DNA of 64,000 nt from Alteromonas sp. RKMC-009. GTDB lineage: Bacteria; Pseudomonadota; Gammaproteobacteria; Enterobacterales; Alteromonadaceae. Of this stretch, positions 9,001 to 19,324 are shown piece after piece. A model generated the notes under the pieces. That model made no database searches, was not told the origin of the DNA, and saw nothing but the letters and a program-made list of their open reading frames with translations. The translations under genes and the position numbers were made by a program. Numbering within the stretch: the first letter of the stretch is position 1; each line of letters opens with the position of its first letter. The stretch lies in the NCBI RefSeq assembly GCF_003584565.2, contig NZ_CP031010.1, positions 4,712,001-4,776,000 of the forward strand, read 5' to 3'.

Positions 9001-9602
9001 AATGAATCACTAAAGGTAATCAGGCCTGACATAGACACCGGAACGTCGTCTTCCCAGTTAAGATTGGAGAAATACAGGGTGTATTCCATTTTGCTGTCAG
9101 TGACAACATCAATAGAAACCGCCGCTACACCGGACAACGCAAAGCTGTTGTAGTAAGACTGGCAATCGCTGAAATCCATGGACAACTTACCGGTACCGTT
9201 ATCATCAAACTTACCGGTATATTTCACAGTGCCGCTCTCATCACACTGAAGGGTGCTGTTAATTGAACCGTCGCTACCGAGTTCATTTTCAATATCGTGT
9301 TCACCGATATCAGGCACAGTTAGAATATTGTCGTCAAACAATACACTGTACACATGCTGGGCCAGGGCAATATCTATCTCTGCCTTGCCGGACTCACCAC
9401 TATAAAGTGTATTAGCCTGCGTTTTCGCAGCTGTGGTTAACTGTGCTTTGGAATGAGATTGCGCGTCAGAAATGATCTGCACAGGTGTTTTTGAAGGCGT
9501 TTGTGTGCCGCCGCCGGAAGAACTGTCAGAGCCACCGCCACCACATGCAGACACAGCGAGGGCCAACGCAGAAAGAGAAAAGACACGTACAACGTTATTC
9601 AT
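6033..9602 (-). CDS. Large FG-GAP/VCBS-repeat lipoprotein
   Basis: A 1189-residue surface lipoprotein of unknown function. The ATG at 9602 has AAGGA seven bases upstream. The signal peptide ends in the lipobox LAVSAC, lipidation at Cys20, then a Gly/Ser-rich linker. An N-terminal part of beta-rich sequence includes Ig/cadherin-like stretches. The C-terminal half carries at least eight Asp-rich calcium-loop repeats of the FG-GAP type, for example DFDGDGSNEL, DMDQDGTPEIL, DTDNDGVNEL, DLNGNGIDEII, DIDNDGSAEIL and DVNGDGYEDAV, which should form a beta-propeller. Such domains usually mediate adhesion or polymer binding. It stands alone, convergent with the kinase gene. Confidence 0.82.
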   Translation of the reverse strand: MNNVVRVFSLSALALAVSACGGGGSDSSSGGGTQTPSKTPVQIISDAQSHSKAQLTTAAKTQANTLYSGESGKAEIDIALAQHVYSVLFDDNILTVPDIGEHDIENELGSDGSINSTLQCDESGTVKYTGKFDDNGTGKLSMDFSDCQSYYNSFALSGVAAVSIDVVTDSKMEYTLYFSNLNWEDDVPVSMSGLITFSDSFSMQTGVTTSVSEQYVSATIGDESYLIDASMTTKDDWESPELRIEGRVSVGSEGYVDVSLDTDELDMPYFYGSTVVYNDGEAQLKFLQGMVMYTQDLDNDGEADAGKYFESVYGFVTTPVSDTDLYNLAEISLTPYVESPYLQNSEGLSVAQEIVVLPGNYYDLDTPDEDLTVSYNWYLNGRLLEGVHGNTLPAYSVTVDQWIEVSMVVSDSINTVESYPISIFVEDTPAVVTVSNVPENVRAGDTITFSLSLTDADVPGNENLAALASAPEGATLASNGTVTWVVPDNQLFSQMVYTFGVSNSQNPNNTIEEYFDVTVSADEAQPLFRSGMEVPHRNNSQWVADFDGDGSNELLGTDNGSRVFLLTLVDGKYQQKWAYPYALSDEQNIQQVLPADMDQDGTPEILVITEKTFWLIDDLTKDARVLLETDDYFSEALLADTDNDGVNELIYSVKNANYDASETTIFVSELGSELVTTLSFSTNNFQTIAAGNVDADSSMELIMNTGLVYDLTTGANEWFFGSGFGSSFVTVGDLNGNGIDEIIGAGAWDALYVYSAVDKSQLASLSLDDTCDMHAYNLYDDATDEIVVSDCQWGNVTAYSLNGSNQLDTVWQVGLQDHGSSSLTMGDIDNDGSAEILWGSGTSSSGADRLITADYTAGGATVKENTTGVQLDHFYAAGWSEITSGDERAVFFVPSTESGYDGSVIVTLTGDGTITVGEELSTNWDHSTQAVTTDFNNDGAGDIFLPLTSLYDGAFGAVQLSDMSVQYSVDGDYDSTIGKIMAIDVNGDGYEDAVYQDGSAIKVVDIQNQLLVASYTSPQGVSDFDVVFIDDVLNLVVTSGYQKVQLLTLGSNAFITGSSYDIECPQVLFTGGENSRQFVCSGGNDEEMNMLAFSDSGVELVAEYNFPFEITGMIVDPVTTSNILVVTGDDSSWYSSHSVLRSIATNGNIVWSGPKLNGRAGKGALRARRSESGDLEVMLGTSAGMYLIH

Positions 9603-9786
9603 GTTTTCATCCTTGAACTTTAGATACCACAACTACAAAGTTCGGCTAATTTAGCGACTTTTTCATTTCCGGTCGAGTTAAATGTAAAGATTTTGTCAAG
9701 GAGGATTTATTAGGGGGATTGCATGATTCAGCGGACAATCCCGGGGATAAATAAGGTGATCTTGAGCCCGCCTGAAAAGCTAAGTT

Positions 9787-10374
9787 TTAAGATTCGGATT
9801 GTTGTTCGAGGAATGCCGCGACATCTTCATTTTTTACGCGAAGATAAATGTCTTCTACCCGGATAGTAAAATCTATCGATTCGAAGTGGATTTCTTCACC
9901 TAAAAAATAGTGGGTGGAGCGCCAGTCATCGCTTCTTCTGTAAACGGTAACGTCTGCTACATCCTGTTCAATCAGCACGTACTCTTTAAGTGTAGGAATA
10001 TTGATGTACTCGAGTAACTTTTGCTTCTCATCCATTTTACGAGTAGAGCGTGAAATCACTTCCACAATGATCACCGGCGTTGATGTAAAATATGGCTCTG
10101 ACTCATCAAAACCACAATCGACCAACACATCTGGATAATAAAAATTATCACGAACGCGCACTTTCATATCTGAGCTGAATGGCTCACAGGGAGTCGCTTT
10201 TAAGTGATTTCTCAATTCACTATAAATATTCCCCGCTATTCTCTCATGGTTAGCGCTTGCTCCGGCCATCGCATAAATCTGACCATCAATGAGCTCACGC
10301 TTAACAGGTGCTTCAAGCTCTTCCTGCAAGTATTCGTCGGGTGTCAACACATTGTGTTTTTGGGCAACTGGCAT
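9787..10374 (-). CDS. Uma2-family (DUF820) PD-(D/E)XK nuclease-like protein
   Basis: A 195-residue protein of the Uma2 family, which has a restriction-endonuclease-like fold. Visible parts are TPDEYLQEE, ELIDGQIYAMAGAS and HERIAGNI near the N-terminus. The putative catalytic core follows: YYPDVLVDC, VIIVEVISRSTRKMDEKQK (the E-x-S...K pattern) and YINIPTLKEYVLI. The start at 10374 is chosen for CAGGAG six bases upstream; an in-frame ATG twelve codons earlier lacks one. The cellular role of Uma2 proteins is not established. They are often dispersed singly, as here between a lipoprotein and groEL. Confidence 0.8.
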   Translation of the reverse strand: MPVAQKHNVLTPDEYLQEELEAPVKRELIDGQIYAMAGASANHERIAGNIYSELRNHLKATPCEPFSSDMKVRVRDNFYYPDVLVDCGFDESEPYFTSTPVIIVEVISRSTRKMDEKQKLLEYINIPTLKEYVLIEQDVADVTVYRRSDDWRSTHYFLGEEIHFESIDFTIRVEDIYLRVKNEDVAAFLEQQSES

Positions 10375-10606
10375 TGCGCACTCCTGAATAGCAACCAAAT
10401 ATGAATCCATGATTCTGACATTGCTAATATATCAATCATGGCGTTTACCTTTGCATAGTAACCAAAAATGTTTTGGATGTACTAACCTTCTTTAACTTAG
10501 CTAAGGCCTTCAGCTCTTTTTTAAACCTGAACTTAATGTGTGCTTATAAGAAGCAGGAATGTATTGGCAGAGAGAAATGAGATGGCATTGCTGGGTGCAT
10601 GGAAAC

Positions 10607-10633
10607 AAAAAAGGCGCTCCGGAGAGCGCCTTT
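10607..10633 (-). terminator. Rho-independent terminator of groESL
   Basis: On the minus strand AAAGGCGCTC-TCCG-GAGCGCCTTT forms a 10-bp stem that runs into a T tract. It lies 27 bases after the groEL stop codon. Confidence 0.9.
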
Positions 10634-10659
10634 CTTAAAGCGTTAAGCTTATGGGTAGA

Positions 10660-12315
<1,656 letters not shown>

Positions 12316-12344
12316 CTAAATACGGTTAAAACGTTAAACGTCTA

Positions 12345-12635
12345 TTACTCAACGATTGCCAGAATGTCGCTTTCGCTAACGATAAGCACTTCTTCACCTT
12401 CCAGCTTCTCGGTTTTTACACCGTAACCGTCGTTGAAAATAACGGTGTCGCCAACTTTTACGTCAAGAGCTTTAACTTCACCGTTATCAAGGATACGGCC
12501 GTTACCCACAGCGATAACTTTCGCACGGGTAGATTTTTCTGCAGCAGAACCGGTAAGCACGATGCCGCCGGCAGATTTGGTTTCTTGCTCAGCGCGCTTA
12601 AGGATTACGCGGTCGTGTAAAGGACGAATTGCCAT
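12345..12635 (-). CDS. groES: Co-chaperonin GroES (Hsp10)
   Basis: A 96-residue co-chaperonin, the lid of the GroEL chamber. It begins [16 protein letters not shown], the usual N-terminus, and includes the mobile-loop region [16 protein letters not shown] and the C-terminal block [14 protein letters not shown]. The start at 12635 has AGGAGA at a suitable distance; an in-frame ATG eight codons upstream is rejected because it overlaps that site. It is the first gene of groES-groEL. Confidence 0.98.
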   Translation of the reverse strand: MAIRPLHDRVILKRAEQETKSAGGIVLTGSAAEKSTRAKVIAVGNGRILDNGEVKALDVKVGDTVIFNDGYGVKTEKLEGEEVLIVSESDILAIVE

Positions 12636-12756
12636 TTTCAAGTCTCCTGAAAATTCCAACTATCTAAATGTTAGTTAACAAGGACGTACGGTCTTGTGTA
12701 CGCCATTTACTGTATAGAGAAAGCAGTCTCCTGCCTTCAAATCGTGTTCTGCGTGG

Positions 12757-12787
12757 ATAGATGGGGGAGTCACCCTACAACTTCAAG
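12757..12787 (-). promoter_or_regulatory. Sigma-32 (RpoH) heat-shock promoter of groESL
   Basis: On the minus strand CTTGAAG (12781-12787) is followed after 14 bases by CCCCATCTAT (12757-12766). This is essentially the RpoH consensus of CTTGAA and CCCCATNT. Transcription would start near 12750, giving a groES leader of about 115 bases. Confidence 0.9.
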
Positions 12788-12866
12788 GGGATTTGGTGAA
12801 AAAAATGCAAATTTTTTTACTTTTCTTGCGGGAGCGGAATAAATAATTGAAGAATAAAGTGATCAG

Positions 12867-12890
12867 GCCACACGACGGTGCGTGCGGCCG
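12867..12890 (-). terminator. Possible terminator of fxsA
   Basis: GGCCGCACG and CGTGTGGCC pair (nine pairs, one of them G-U) around a six-base loop, seven bases after the fxsA stop. The downstream tail TGATCACTTTATT is only weakly U-rich. The hairpin may separate fxsA from groESL. Confidence 0.4.
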
Positions 12891-12897
12891 CAGAAGC

Positions 12898-13413
12898 TTA
12901 TTTAAGGCGGGGCTTATCTTCACCGGCTGATTTGTCGGTGTACTGACCTTCAAATACATCGCCGTCAGCATTGTACTGGCCTCCCTGAGGACGCTGACCG
13001 AATGGATCGGCGCCACCGGCAAAAGGTCCCTGTTGCTGGAACGAGCCTGCCGTGACTACACGCATCTTCATATGCTTGCTGACAAATCCGGCGATAAGGT
13101 GACGGGTACCGGGCAACACCAGCAAAATACCGAAAATATCCGTGATAAAGCCCGGCGTTACCATTAACACACCTGCCACGGCCAGCATCAGGCCCTCTAC
13201 CATTTCTTTGCCCGGCATTTCACCGCGCTGCATTTTTTCCTGCGCTATCTGTAAGGTGTGAATACCTTCCCGCTTCACAAAGTAAGCGCCGATAAAGGCG
13301 GTTAATAACACAATTCCAATGGTGTTCCATCCGCCGATGATGCCGCCAACTTTTACCAGTAAGGCAATTTCGATAATGGGCATTATGGCGAACAGCAAAA
13401 ATAAAAGTCGCAA
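12898..13413 (-). CDS. fxsA: FxsA family membrane protein
   Basis: A 171-residue inner-membrane protein. E. coli FxsA, which also sits beside groESL, is known for suppressing F-plasmid exclusion of phage T7. The N-terminus MRLLFLLFAIMPIIEI, the block VEGLMLAVAGVLMVTPGFITDI and the conserved GFVSKHMKM region match the family, followed by a Gly/Gln-rich cytoplasmic tail. The start is a TTG at 13413 with GAGG eight bases upstream; the next ATG (codon 11) would cut the first helix. It runs in the same direction as groESL but ahead of that operon's own promoter. Confidence 0.88.
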   Translation of the reverse strand: MRLLFLLFAIMPIIEIALLVKVGGIIGGWNTIGIVLLTAFIGAYFVKREGIHTLQIAQEKMQRGEMPGKEMVEGLMLAVAGVLMVTPGFITDIFGILLVLPGTRHLIAGFVSKHMKMRVVTAGSFQQQGPFAGGADPFGQRPQGGQYNADGDVFEGQYTDKSAGEDKPRLK

Positions 13414-13709
13414 AACTAAACCTCGTTGCTTAAGTTTAATGCCGGCTGCAGCACAAATTTTCGTAGACTGTTACCAGCAAACTGAAAGGGTAAAGTGGGG
13501 TTGCTCACTTTAAACACAAGTTATTTCTTATGAGTACGACAGTTTTCACGTTAAGGGATTCGTTCTGAACAGAAAAATCTGAAAGAATACCGCTACTGTC
13601 ACGGTCAGTTATGGGAAATGTCCGTTGCACCCTGATAATTCAGTATCCGGAGCGGGACGGCTGAGCCACCATCCGCGATATTGCGCTTTTTCTGAAGGAT
13701 AAGCTTGTT

Positions 13710-15527
13710 ATGAAGTATTTTTCGTCTCTGCTGTTTATTTGCCTGTGTTTATTGCTACCCGCACAGGCTTCAGCACAAATTCCGGATTTCAATCAGGGAG
13801 ACGCCTTCCCGCAACAGGAAGAGCCTGACTTTCTGCCTGTTGACGACGCATTCGTGTTTGATTTTCAACAAAACGACGATGAACTCACCCTTAACTTTAC
13901 CATTGCAGATGATTACTACCTTTATAAGCACCAGTTCAAACTGGTGGGGAAAGACGTCGAATTAGGTGAGCCGGTATTTCCTGAAGGCAAAGAAAAAGAA
14001 GATGAGTTTTTTGGACTCACCGAAGTGTACTACCACAATGTTTCCTTTACCGTACCGGTAAACCAAGCCAAAGAAGATGGCGTGGTGAAGGTCCGTTTCC
14101 AGGGGTGTGCCGACGCAGGCCTGTGTTATCCCCCGACCGTAAAAGTGATTTACCTGTCTGCTGTGGGTGATACGGAACCCGCTGTGCAGGACAGCGCGCC
14201 TTCAGAAGCCACCGGCGAAGCGGTAAAATCTGAGCAGTTCGGGCTGGCTGAAAGGCTGGCTGACAAAGACAATCTGCCTGTGACCTTATTGCTGTTTCTG
14301 GCGCTGGGCATTGGCCTTGCCTTCACACCATGCGTATTCCCCATGTACCCTATTTTATCCGGCATCGTGCTGGGTCAGGGTAAAGGCATGAGCTTAAGCC
14401 GCGCCTTCACCTTAAGCCTTGTGTACGTGCAGGGCATGGCGATCACCTACTCCATTTTAGGTCTTGTGGTTGCTTCGGCGGGCGTACAGTTCCAGGCAGC
14501 CCTTCAGCACCCGGCCATTCTGGGCGTGTTTATTGTACTGTTTATTGCGCTAGCCATGGCCATGTTCGGTGTGTATGAAATTCAGTTGCCATCGTCCTGG
14601 CAGAGTAAACTTAACGATGTAAGCAATAATCAGAAACGCGGCAATTTTGCCGGTGTGTTTGTGATGGGTGTACTGTCCGGTCTGGTGGCTTCTCCCTGCA
14701 CCACCGCACCGCTTACCGGTATTTTATTGTTTATCGCACAAACCGGCGACATGACATTAGGCTTCATTTCACTGTACGTACTTAGCCTGGGAATGGGTAT
14801 TCCTCTTATTCTGTTTGGTATGACTGGCGGAAAACTGCTTCCTAAAGCCGGTAACTGGATGAACGTGGTGAAGGTGAGCTTCGGCTTTATGATGCTGGCC
14901 GTTGCGATTCTGTTTATCGAGCGCCTGTGGTCTTCGTCCTGGACTAATCTGCTATGGGCATTAACGGGTCTTGCTACCTTCTCGTACTACAGCGTAGTCA
15001 ATCAGCCCACACAGCCCTCTTTCATGAAGGGTGTACGCACCTTGCTTATTTCACTGGGCTTATTCGCCAGTGCAATGACCGGTTATGTCACGCTATTTGG
15101 CGGAACGTCATCGCCGGTTGCGCAGCAAAGTGGTCAGCACGGGAATGATGCGGACCATCCGGAATTCATGGTTGTTAAAAACCTGGATGACTTTGAGCAG
15201 AAGCTGGCTGCTGCAAATGCCGAAGGCAAAACGGTGATGGTCGACCTGTACGCCGACTGGTGTGTGGCCTGTAAAGAGTTTGAGAAGTACACCTTTCCCG
15301 ATGAGGCGGTCATCTCTGCGCTTTCAAACACGGTATGGATGCAAATCGATCTCACAGAGAATACGCCGGTGAATCTGGCTTTCCAGGACGAGTTTGATGT
15401 ACTGGGATTGCCCACCATTTTGTTTTTCAATACTGCCGGTGAAGAAATCAATCAGTCCAGGGTAACGGGGTTTATGAGAGCAGACGCATTTGCTGACCAC
15501 GTGAACCGTGCACTGGGCAATCAATAG
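13710..15527 (+). CDS. dsbD: Thiol:disulfide interchange protein DsbD
   Basis: A 605-residue protein that carries electrons from cytoplasmic thioredoxin across the inner membrane to periplasmic DsbC/DsbG and cytochrome maturation partners. A signal peptide (to about 22) leads into the periplasmic alpha domain with Cys133 and Cys139 (GCADAGLCYPP). The eight-helix beta domain carries Cys208 (FTPCVFPMYP) and Cys330 (ASPCTTAPL). The C-terminal thioredoxin domain has ADWCVAC (Cys518/Cys521). All six redox cysteines are present. AAGGAT lies upstream of the ATG. The gene often neighbours groESL and the aroQ-accBC genes, as it does here apart from the insertion at 15.6-20.3 kb. Confidence 0.97.
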   Translation: MKYFSSLLFICLCLLLPAQASAQIPDFNQGDAFPQQEEPDFLPVDDAFVFDFQQNDDELTLNFTIADDYYLYKHQFKLVGKDVELGEPVFPEGKEKEDEFFGLTEVYYHNVSFTVPVNQAKEDGVVKVRFQGCADAGLCYPPTVKVIYLSAVGDTEPAVQDSAPSEATGEAVKSEQFGLAERLADKDNLPVTLLLFLALGIGLAFTPCVFPMYPILSGIVLGQGKGMSLSRAFTLSLVYVQGMAITYSILGLVVASAGVQFQAALQHPAILGVFIVLFIALAMAMFGVYEIQLPSSWQSKLNDVSNNQKRGNFAGVFVMGVLSGLVASPCTTAPLTGILLFIAQTGDMTLGFISLYVLSLGMGIPLILFGMTGGKLLPKAGNWMNVVKVSFGFMMLAVAILFIERLWSSSWTNLLWALTGLATFSYYSVVNQPTQPSFMKGVRTLLISLGLFASAMTGYVTLFGGTSSPVAQQSGQHGNDADHPEFMVVKNLDDFEQKLAAANAEGKTVMVDLYADWCVACKEFEKYTFPDEAVISALSNTVWMQIDLTENTPVNLAFQDEFDVLGLPTILFFNTAGEEINQSRVTGFMRADAFADHVNRALGNQ

Positions 15528-15550
15528 CGGACCTGCCTAAACCGCAGGCA

Positions 15551-15579
15551 TAAAAAAAGCCCCTTGGGAGAAGGGGCTT
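15551..15579 (-). terminator. Rho-independent terminator of the Oar-like receptor gene
   Basis: AAGCCCCTT and AAGGGGCTT pair around a five-base loop. On the minus strand the stem is followed by an uninterrupted T tract (the A run at 15552-15558), 22 bases after the receptor stop. The plus strand lacks a U tract, so it serves dsbD poorly. Confidence 0.88.
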
Positions 15580-15601
15580 CGGGTCCAGGTGAGACGTTAT
15601 T

Positions 15602-18600
15602 TTAGTAACGCGCCTCGAACGTTAATCTTACTGAGCGAGGAGCCTGCCAGCTGTAAGCTGCGCCATACCACTGGTTAACTGTACCTTCACTACTTTCGTA
15701 ATGTTCATTCAGCGCCAGCGCTTCCTGTGTATTTAACACATTGAAGATGTTGATGGACGTACGCATATCGACACCCTCGTAAGAGAATGCGTAAGCTGCT
15801 GACAAGTCAACTTTGAAGGTCCACGGTGTACGACCTGCACTGCCACGTGGTGCATAGCGGTACAGCTTGTCTTCCTGTGCACAGGTATCACCCTCTACAG
15901 CACAGCCCTGATAGATGTAGAACGTATCGCCGTAGCTGCCGTATACATTCGGATCTGTATCCGGGTAGCCCTGACCAAACGCAGACAGCGGACGACCGCT
16001 TGAAAGCGTAGAGTTAAAGCCCACAGTGAAGTCTTCAGTGACGTCATATGAGCCATACATCTTGAACACGTGACGACGGTCATTAGGCTGATAGCCACTT
16101 GAACCATCCATGACTGCAGGGAAGTCGAAGTCTTGTGTTACACCCGCATCTGCCTGACCGATATCAGATTTAACCGCACCTTCAAAGTTACCCCAGCTGC
16201 GAGACCAGGTGTAAATGAAGTTCACACGGTAGTCTTCTGCACGGTAGTCAATTTTAGCCTGCCATGACAGATACTTGTTCTCTGCTTCAGGCAGCATCAG
16301 CGTTTCTGCAGTGTGCGTTGTCAGAGAACCGGGATCAGCCACGCCGTCGAAAGTCTCGTGATCAGGCATCAGCTCCTGTGTGCCATCCCAGTAGTAACCA
16401 TCTTTGTACCAACTCATGTCTTCGCCCGGATTAACCATAACGCAGAACGGGTAAGCGTAACGGCCACAGTAGTCATCCAGTGCACTGGTCACTTCACGGT
16501 ACGTACCGATCACTTCCATGGAGAGATCCTCGGAAATCGCACGCTGGTAACCTAAGATATATTCATCTTTCGCGAACGGGTCAGCTTCCTGAGCCTGGAA
16601 AATATCCTTTTCAGGAATAGCCGGTAATGAACTCGCGTACTGAGAATTCTCTACAGTACCATTCACAGGGTTCAGGCCGGTAGGTACGCCGGTTGCAGCG
16701 TCGATACCGTCAAAGGTGTAGTAAGTGGTTGTATCACTTACGCCGGCAGCTGCACGGTAAATAGTGTTGTTCGCAATTGGCAGATAGTAACGGCCATAGT
16801 TACCGTACAACTTAGACTCGCCATCGCCTTCCACATCCCAGGTAAAGCCTAAGCGCGGAGCAATGTCGGTATCGAAATCAAACAGTTCCTTACCTGTGGT
16901 ACCTTCACCGGAGAAGATGTCTTTACGGATACCGATAGATAACATCAGAGTGTCTGTTACCTGCCATTTATCTTCAATGTAGTAAGCAGTCAGGTCAGAC
17001 TCAAAGCTGCCACCACCGGAGAAGATGCGGTCTGAAACCAGATCCTGTGCAGCACCGGTATTGTTCACGTACAGCGAACCGGAGTCACCCTGAATGTTAC
17101 CGCCGGCGGCCAGCGTTTCATACGTCCATGAGTGACCGGCAATCGGCTGAGTGACACGGATGGATTCACGGGTTTGTTTATCCAGACCGGCGTTGATTTT
17201 GTGATCGCCCCAGTAGTATTCGATATCGAAACGATACTGGGTATTTTCATCTTCGTTAGCGCCGAATGAGCCGCCGGGACCACATGAAGAAACACGCTCT
17301 GCATCGGTAATGCCGTCACGTGCATCAGTTACGCTTGAACAATCCAGGTTACTGGGGTCAGAGCTGTAATCAGTCTGGATGTTACCCCACATTGCGCTGA
17401 CAGACAGATCGTCATTCAGGTAACCGGTATAGGTCACACTTTTCGCTTCACCGCCGCGCTTACGCAGGAATGAACCTGAGTAGTCACCAATTGTTCCGGT
17501 TTCAGCATCGTAATCGTATACGGTACGGGTTGTTTCGTTCTTGTCTGAATAACCGAAAAAACTCAGGCGGTGATCTTCAGTGATATCCCAGTCAATTTTA
17601 GCGCCCCAGAACAGATTATCTGAACCGGAAGACTCATCAACGTTCATGATGTTTGCACCGGCAAAACGCCCGGTACCGTTGGTATCACCAAACTGGTTGT
17701 GCACATCCCGCGGATTGATCAGCGCGTAGAAGAAAAGCTTATCTTCAATAATCGGACCTGATGCAGAAACGGTATAATCAAAGGAATTGTCGAAATCGTT
17801 TGTGGTATCACGGAAAATAGCGCCGGTGCCCTGACGGCCACGGGATACGCTGCCTTCTTCCTGCAAGCCATTCGGCGTCCAGTTGGCTGTGAAGTCAAAT
17901 TCCCATTCGTTAGTACCGCTTTTGGTTACCGAGTTAATTACACCGCCGGTTGTACGGCCGAACTCTGCAGAATAACCACCGGTTTTAACCTGAAACTCTT
18001 TGTAGAATTCAAAAGGTACGGAACCGCAACCCAGACCCTGACGGGTATTCGTTACTTCCAGACCGTTGATGTAGCAAGAGTTTTCAGCAACCGATGCACC
18101 ACCGAAAGAGGCGGTATTACCGAATGCCGAATCACCGGCTACTGCGCCAGGTGCCAGCAATGCAACCGATGTAAGGTCACGGGCAATAGGCATACGGTCA
18201 ATTTCGGTTTCGCCCATTACAAGGCCGGAATCCATAGAGGTTAAATCGATGGCTGAAACGCGGGCGCCGGTGACTTCAATACGCTCTGCGGTTAATTCAT
18301 CGAGGTTGAAGTCAGCTTCTTTGTTAGAACCAAGGGACACGCGCAGCTCGTCTTCAGCTAACACTTTGCCATTGGCAATGATCTGGATGTTATATGTACC
18401 GGTATCCAGTTTTGCGAAGCGGTATGAACCATCTTCACCTACTTCTACCGTTCTGCTGTATCCCGTTTGAGGATTACTGATAACGATGGCTACTTGCTGG
18501 CCTGACATGGCCTCAACAGTACCATAAACACTTGATGTACTACCTGCAGCGGCGCTTGCATTAAAACTCACGCCCATAGCAGTACCTATCGCCAGCGCGA

Positions 18601-18619
18601 TAAGACTCTGTCTAATCAT
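15602..18619 (-). CDS. TonB-dependent receptor, Oar-like, with carboxypeptidase-regulatory domain
   Basis: A 1005-residue outer-membrane receptor. The signal peptide (MIRQSLIALAIGTAMGVS...ASA) is followed by a carboxypeptidase-regulatory-like domain at about 28-105 (SVYGTVEAMSGQQV, GSYRFAKLDTGTYNI). The plug has the segment FGRTTGGVINSVTKSGTNE, and a long beta-barrel ends in an aromatic residue (FEARY), the usual outer-membrane insertion signal. GGGAG lies upstream of the ATG. Oar-like receptors import large or unknown substrates; none of the neighbours indicates which. It is a single-gene unit with its own terminator, inserted between dsbD and aroQ. Confidence 0.9.
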   Translation of the reverse strand: MIRQSLIALAIGTAMGVSFNASAAAGSTSSVYGTVEAMSGQQVAIVISNPQTGYSRTVEVGEDGSYRFAKLDTGTYNIQIIANGKVLAEDELRVSLGSNKEADFNLDELTAERIEVTGARVSAIDLTSMDSGLVMGETEIDRMPIARDLTSVALLAPGAVAGDSAFGNTASFGGASVAENSCYINGLEVTNTRQGLGCGSVPFEFYKEFQVKTGGYSAEFGRTTGGVINSVTKSGTNEWEFDFTANWTPNGLQEEGSVSRGRQGTGAIFRDTTNDFDNSFDYTVSASGPIIEDKLFFYALINPRDVHNQFGDTNGTGRFAGANIMNVDESSGSDNLFWGAKIDWDITEDHRLSFFGYSDKNETTRTVYDYDAETGTIGDYSGSFLRKRGGEAKSVTYTGYLNDDLSVSAMWGNIQTDYSSDPSNLDCSSVTDARDGITDAERVSSCGPGGSFGANEDENTQYRFDIEYYWGDHKINAGLDKQTRESIRVTQPIAGHSWTYETLAAGGNIQGDSGSLYVNNTGAAQDLVSDRIFSGGGSFESDLTAYYIEDKWQVTDTLMLSIGIRKDIFSGEGTTGKELFDFDTDIAPRLGFTWDVEGDGESKLYGNYGRYYLPIANNTIYRAAAGVSDTTTYYTFDGIDAATGVPTGLNPVNGTVENSQYASSLPAIPEKDIFQAQEADPFAKDEYILGYQRAISEDLSMEVIGTYREVTSALDDYCGRYAYPFCVMVNPGEDMSWYKDGYYWDGTQELMPDHETFDGVADPGSLTTHTAETLMLPEAENKYLSWQAKIDYRAEDYRVNFIYTWSRSWGNFEGAVKSDIGQADAGVTQDFDFPAVMDGSSGYQPNDRRHVFKMYGSYDVTEDFTVGFNSTLSSGRPLSAFGQGYPDTDPNVYGSYGDTFYIYQGCAVEGDTCAQEDKLYRYAPRGSAGRTPWTFKVDLSAAYAFSYEGVDMRTSINIFNVLNTQEALALNEHYESSEGTVNQWYGAAYSWQAPRSVRLTFEARY

Positions 18620-18901
18620 TTTTTACTCCCTGGAATTATTATATTTATATTTTCCTGTTTGAACGACTCAAACGAAAAACAGCGGGATATAATTACCTGA
18701 GAGAAAATAATTCAAGCAAAGGACGTTGAAATGATAATTTTAAAAGACAAGATAATTTAAAATTATTTACATGGTGAATTATTAAACTAAAACAAATAAA
18801 TTTAAAACACAATTAAGCTATTCACCAATAAGCTTTAAAATCAAACGCTTAGTTCAAATATGAAATAGCTAATATTGAAATAAATCAAAATTCATTTATA
18901 T
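18620..18901. other. AT-rich leader and spacer upstream of the Oar-like receptor
   Basis: Very AT-rich DNA with long A and T runs between the receptor start and the stop of the broken gene. It should contain the receptor promoter on the minus strand, but no single -35/-10 pair stands out among many AT-rich candidates. Confidence 0.4.
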
Positions 18902-19224
18902 CTACAAATATTCATTTATTGCTTTTAATATTTCTGAATAATCATTTAAATTATCATTATTCATTTTGTCTATTAAACCAGCAAATACTTCCGGGGAATT
19001 TTGCTGCCCCAATCTCAACCGACTGTCTATTTTTTCAACATAAAAAGTAAACCCTTTAATTCCTGTTGCGATTTTATTTATATATTCTTGCGCATTTTCT
19101 GATTTCCAGGCATTTCTTGATGCTTCTTTGTTATTACTGAGTGCAGTAACAATATTGATAGTTTCTTCAGCACTAACAAAATTAACCGTACCGGCAAGAT
19201 GCGCAGAAACAAATAACCAGGCCC
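18902..19224 (-). pseudogene. 3' remnant of an unknown gene interrupted by the IS30 element
   Basis: The minus strand reads open from the left edge of the insertion element to a TAG at 18902, about 107 codons, with ordinary protein composition: AWLFVSAHLAGTVNFVSAEE near the cut end, then NIVTALSNNKEASRNAWK and ending EILKAINEYL. There is no start codon in a sensible place because the 5' part is missing. On the far side of the element (about 20308-20415) the minus strand is also open. If one copy of the GAATTC flank is removed, the two frames join in register, with no ATG before an upstream TAA. I do not recognise the family. The low GC suggests a transferred gene. Confidence 0.6.
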
Positions 19225-19250
19225 GAATTCAGATAATAAGTGCACCACTC
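19225..19250 (+). repeat. Left terminal inverted repeat of the IS30 element
   Basis: This begins GAATTCA and ends AAGTGCACCACTC; the inner 13 bases match the other end exactly. Confidence 0.85.
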
Positions 19251-19324
19251 ATGGTTAACGGGTGATAGATGATCAACTGCCTGTTGGTGGTATTCTAAAG
19301 TCGCCAAACAATTAGAGTATTACC

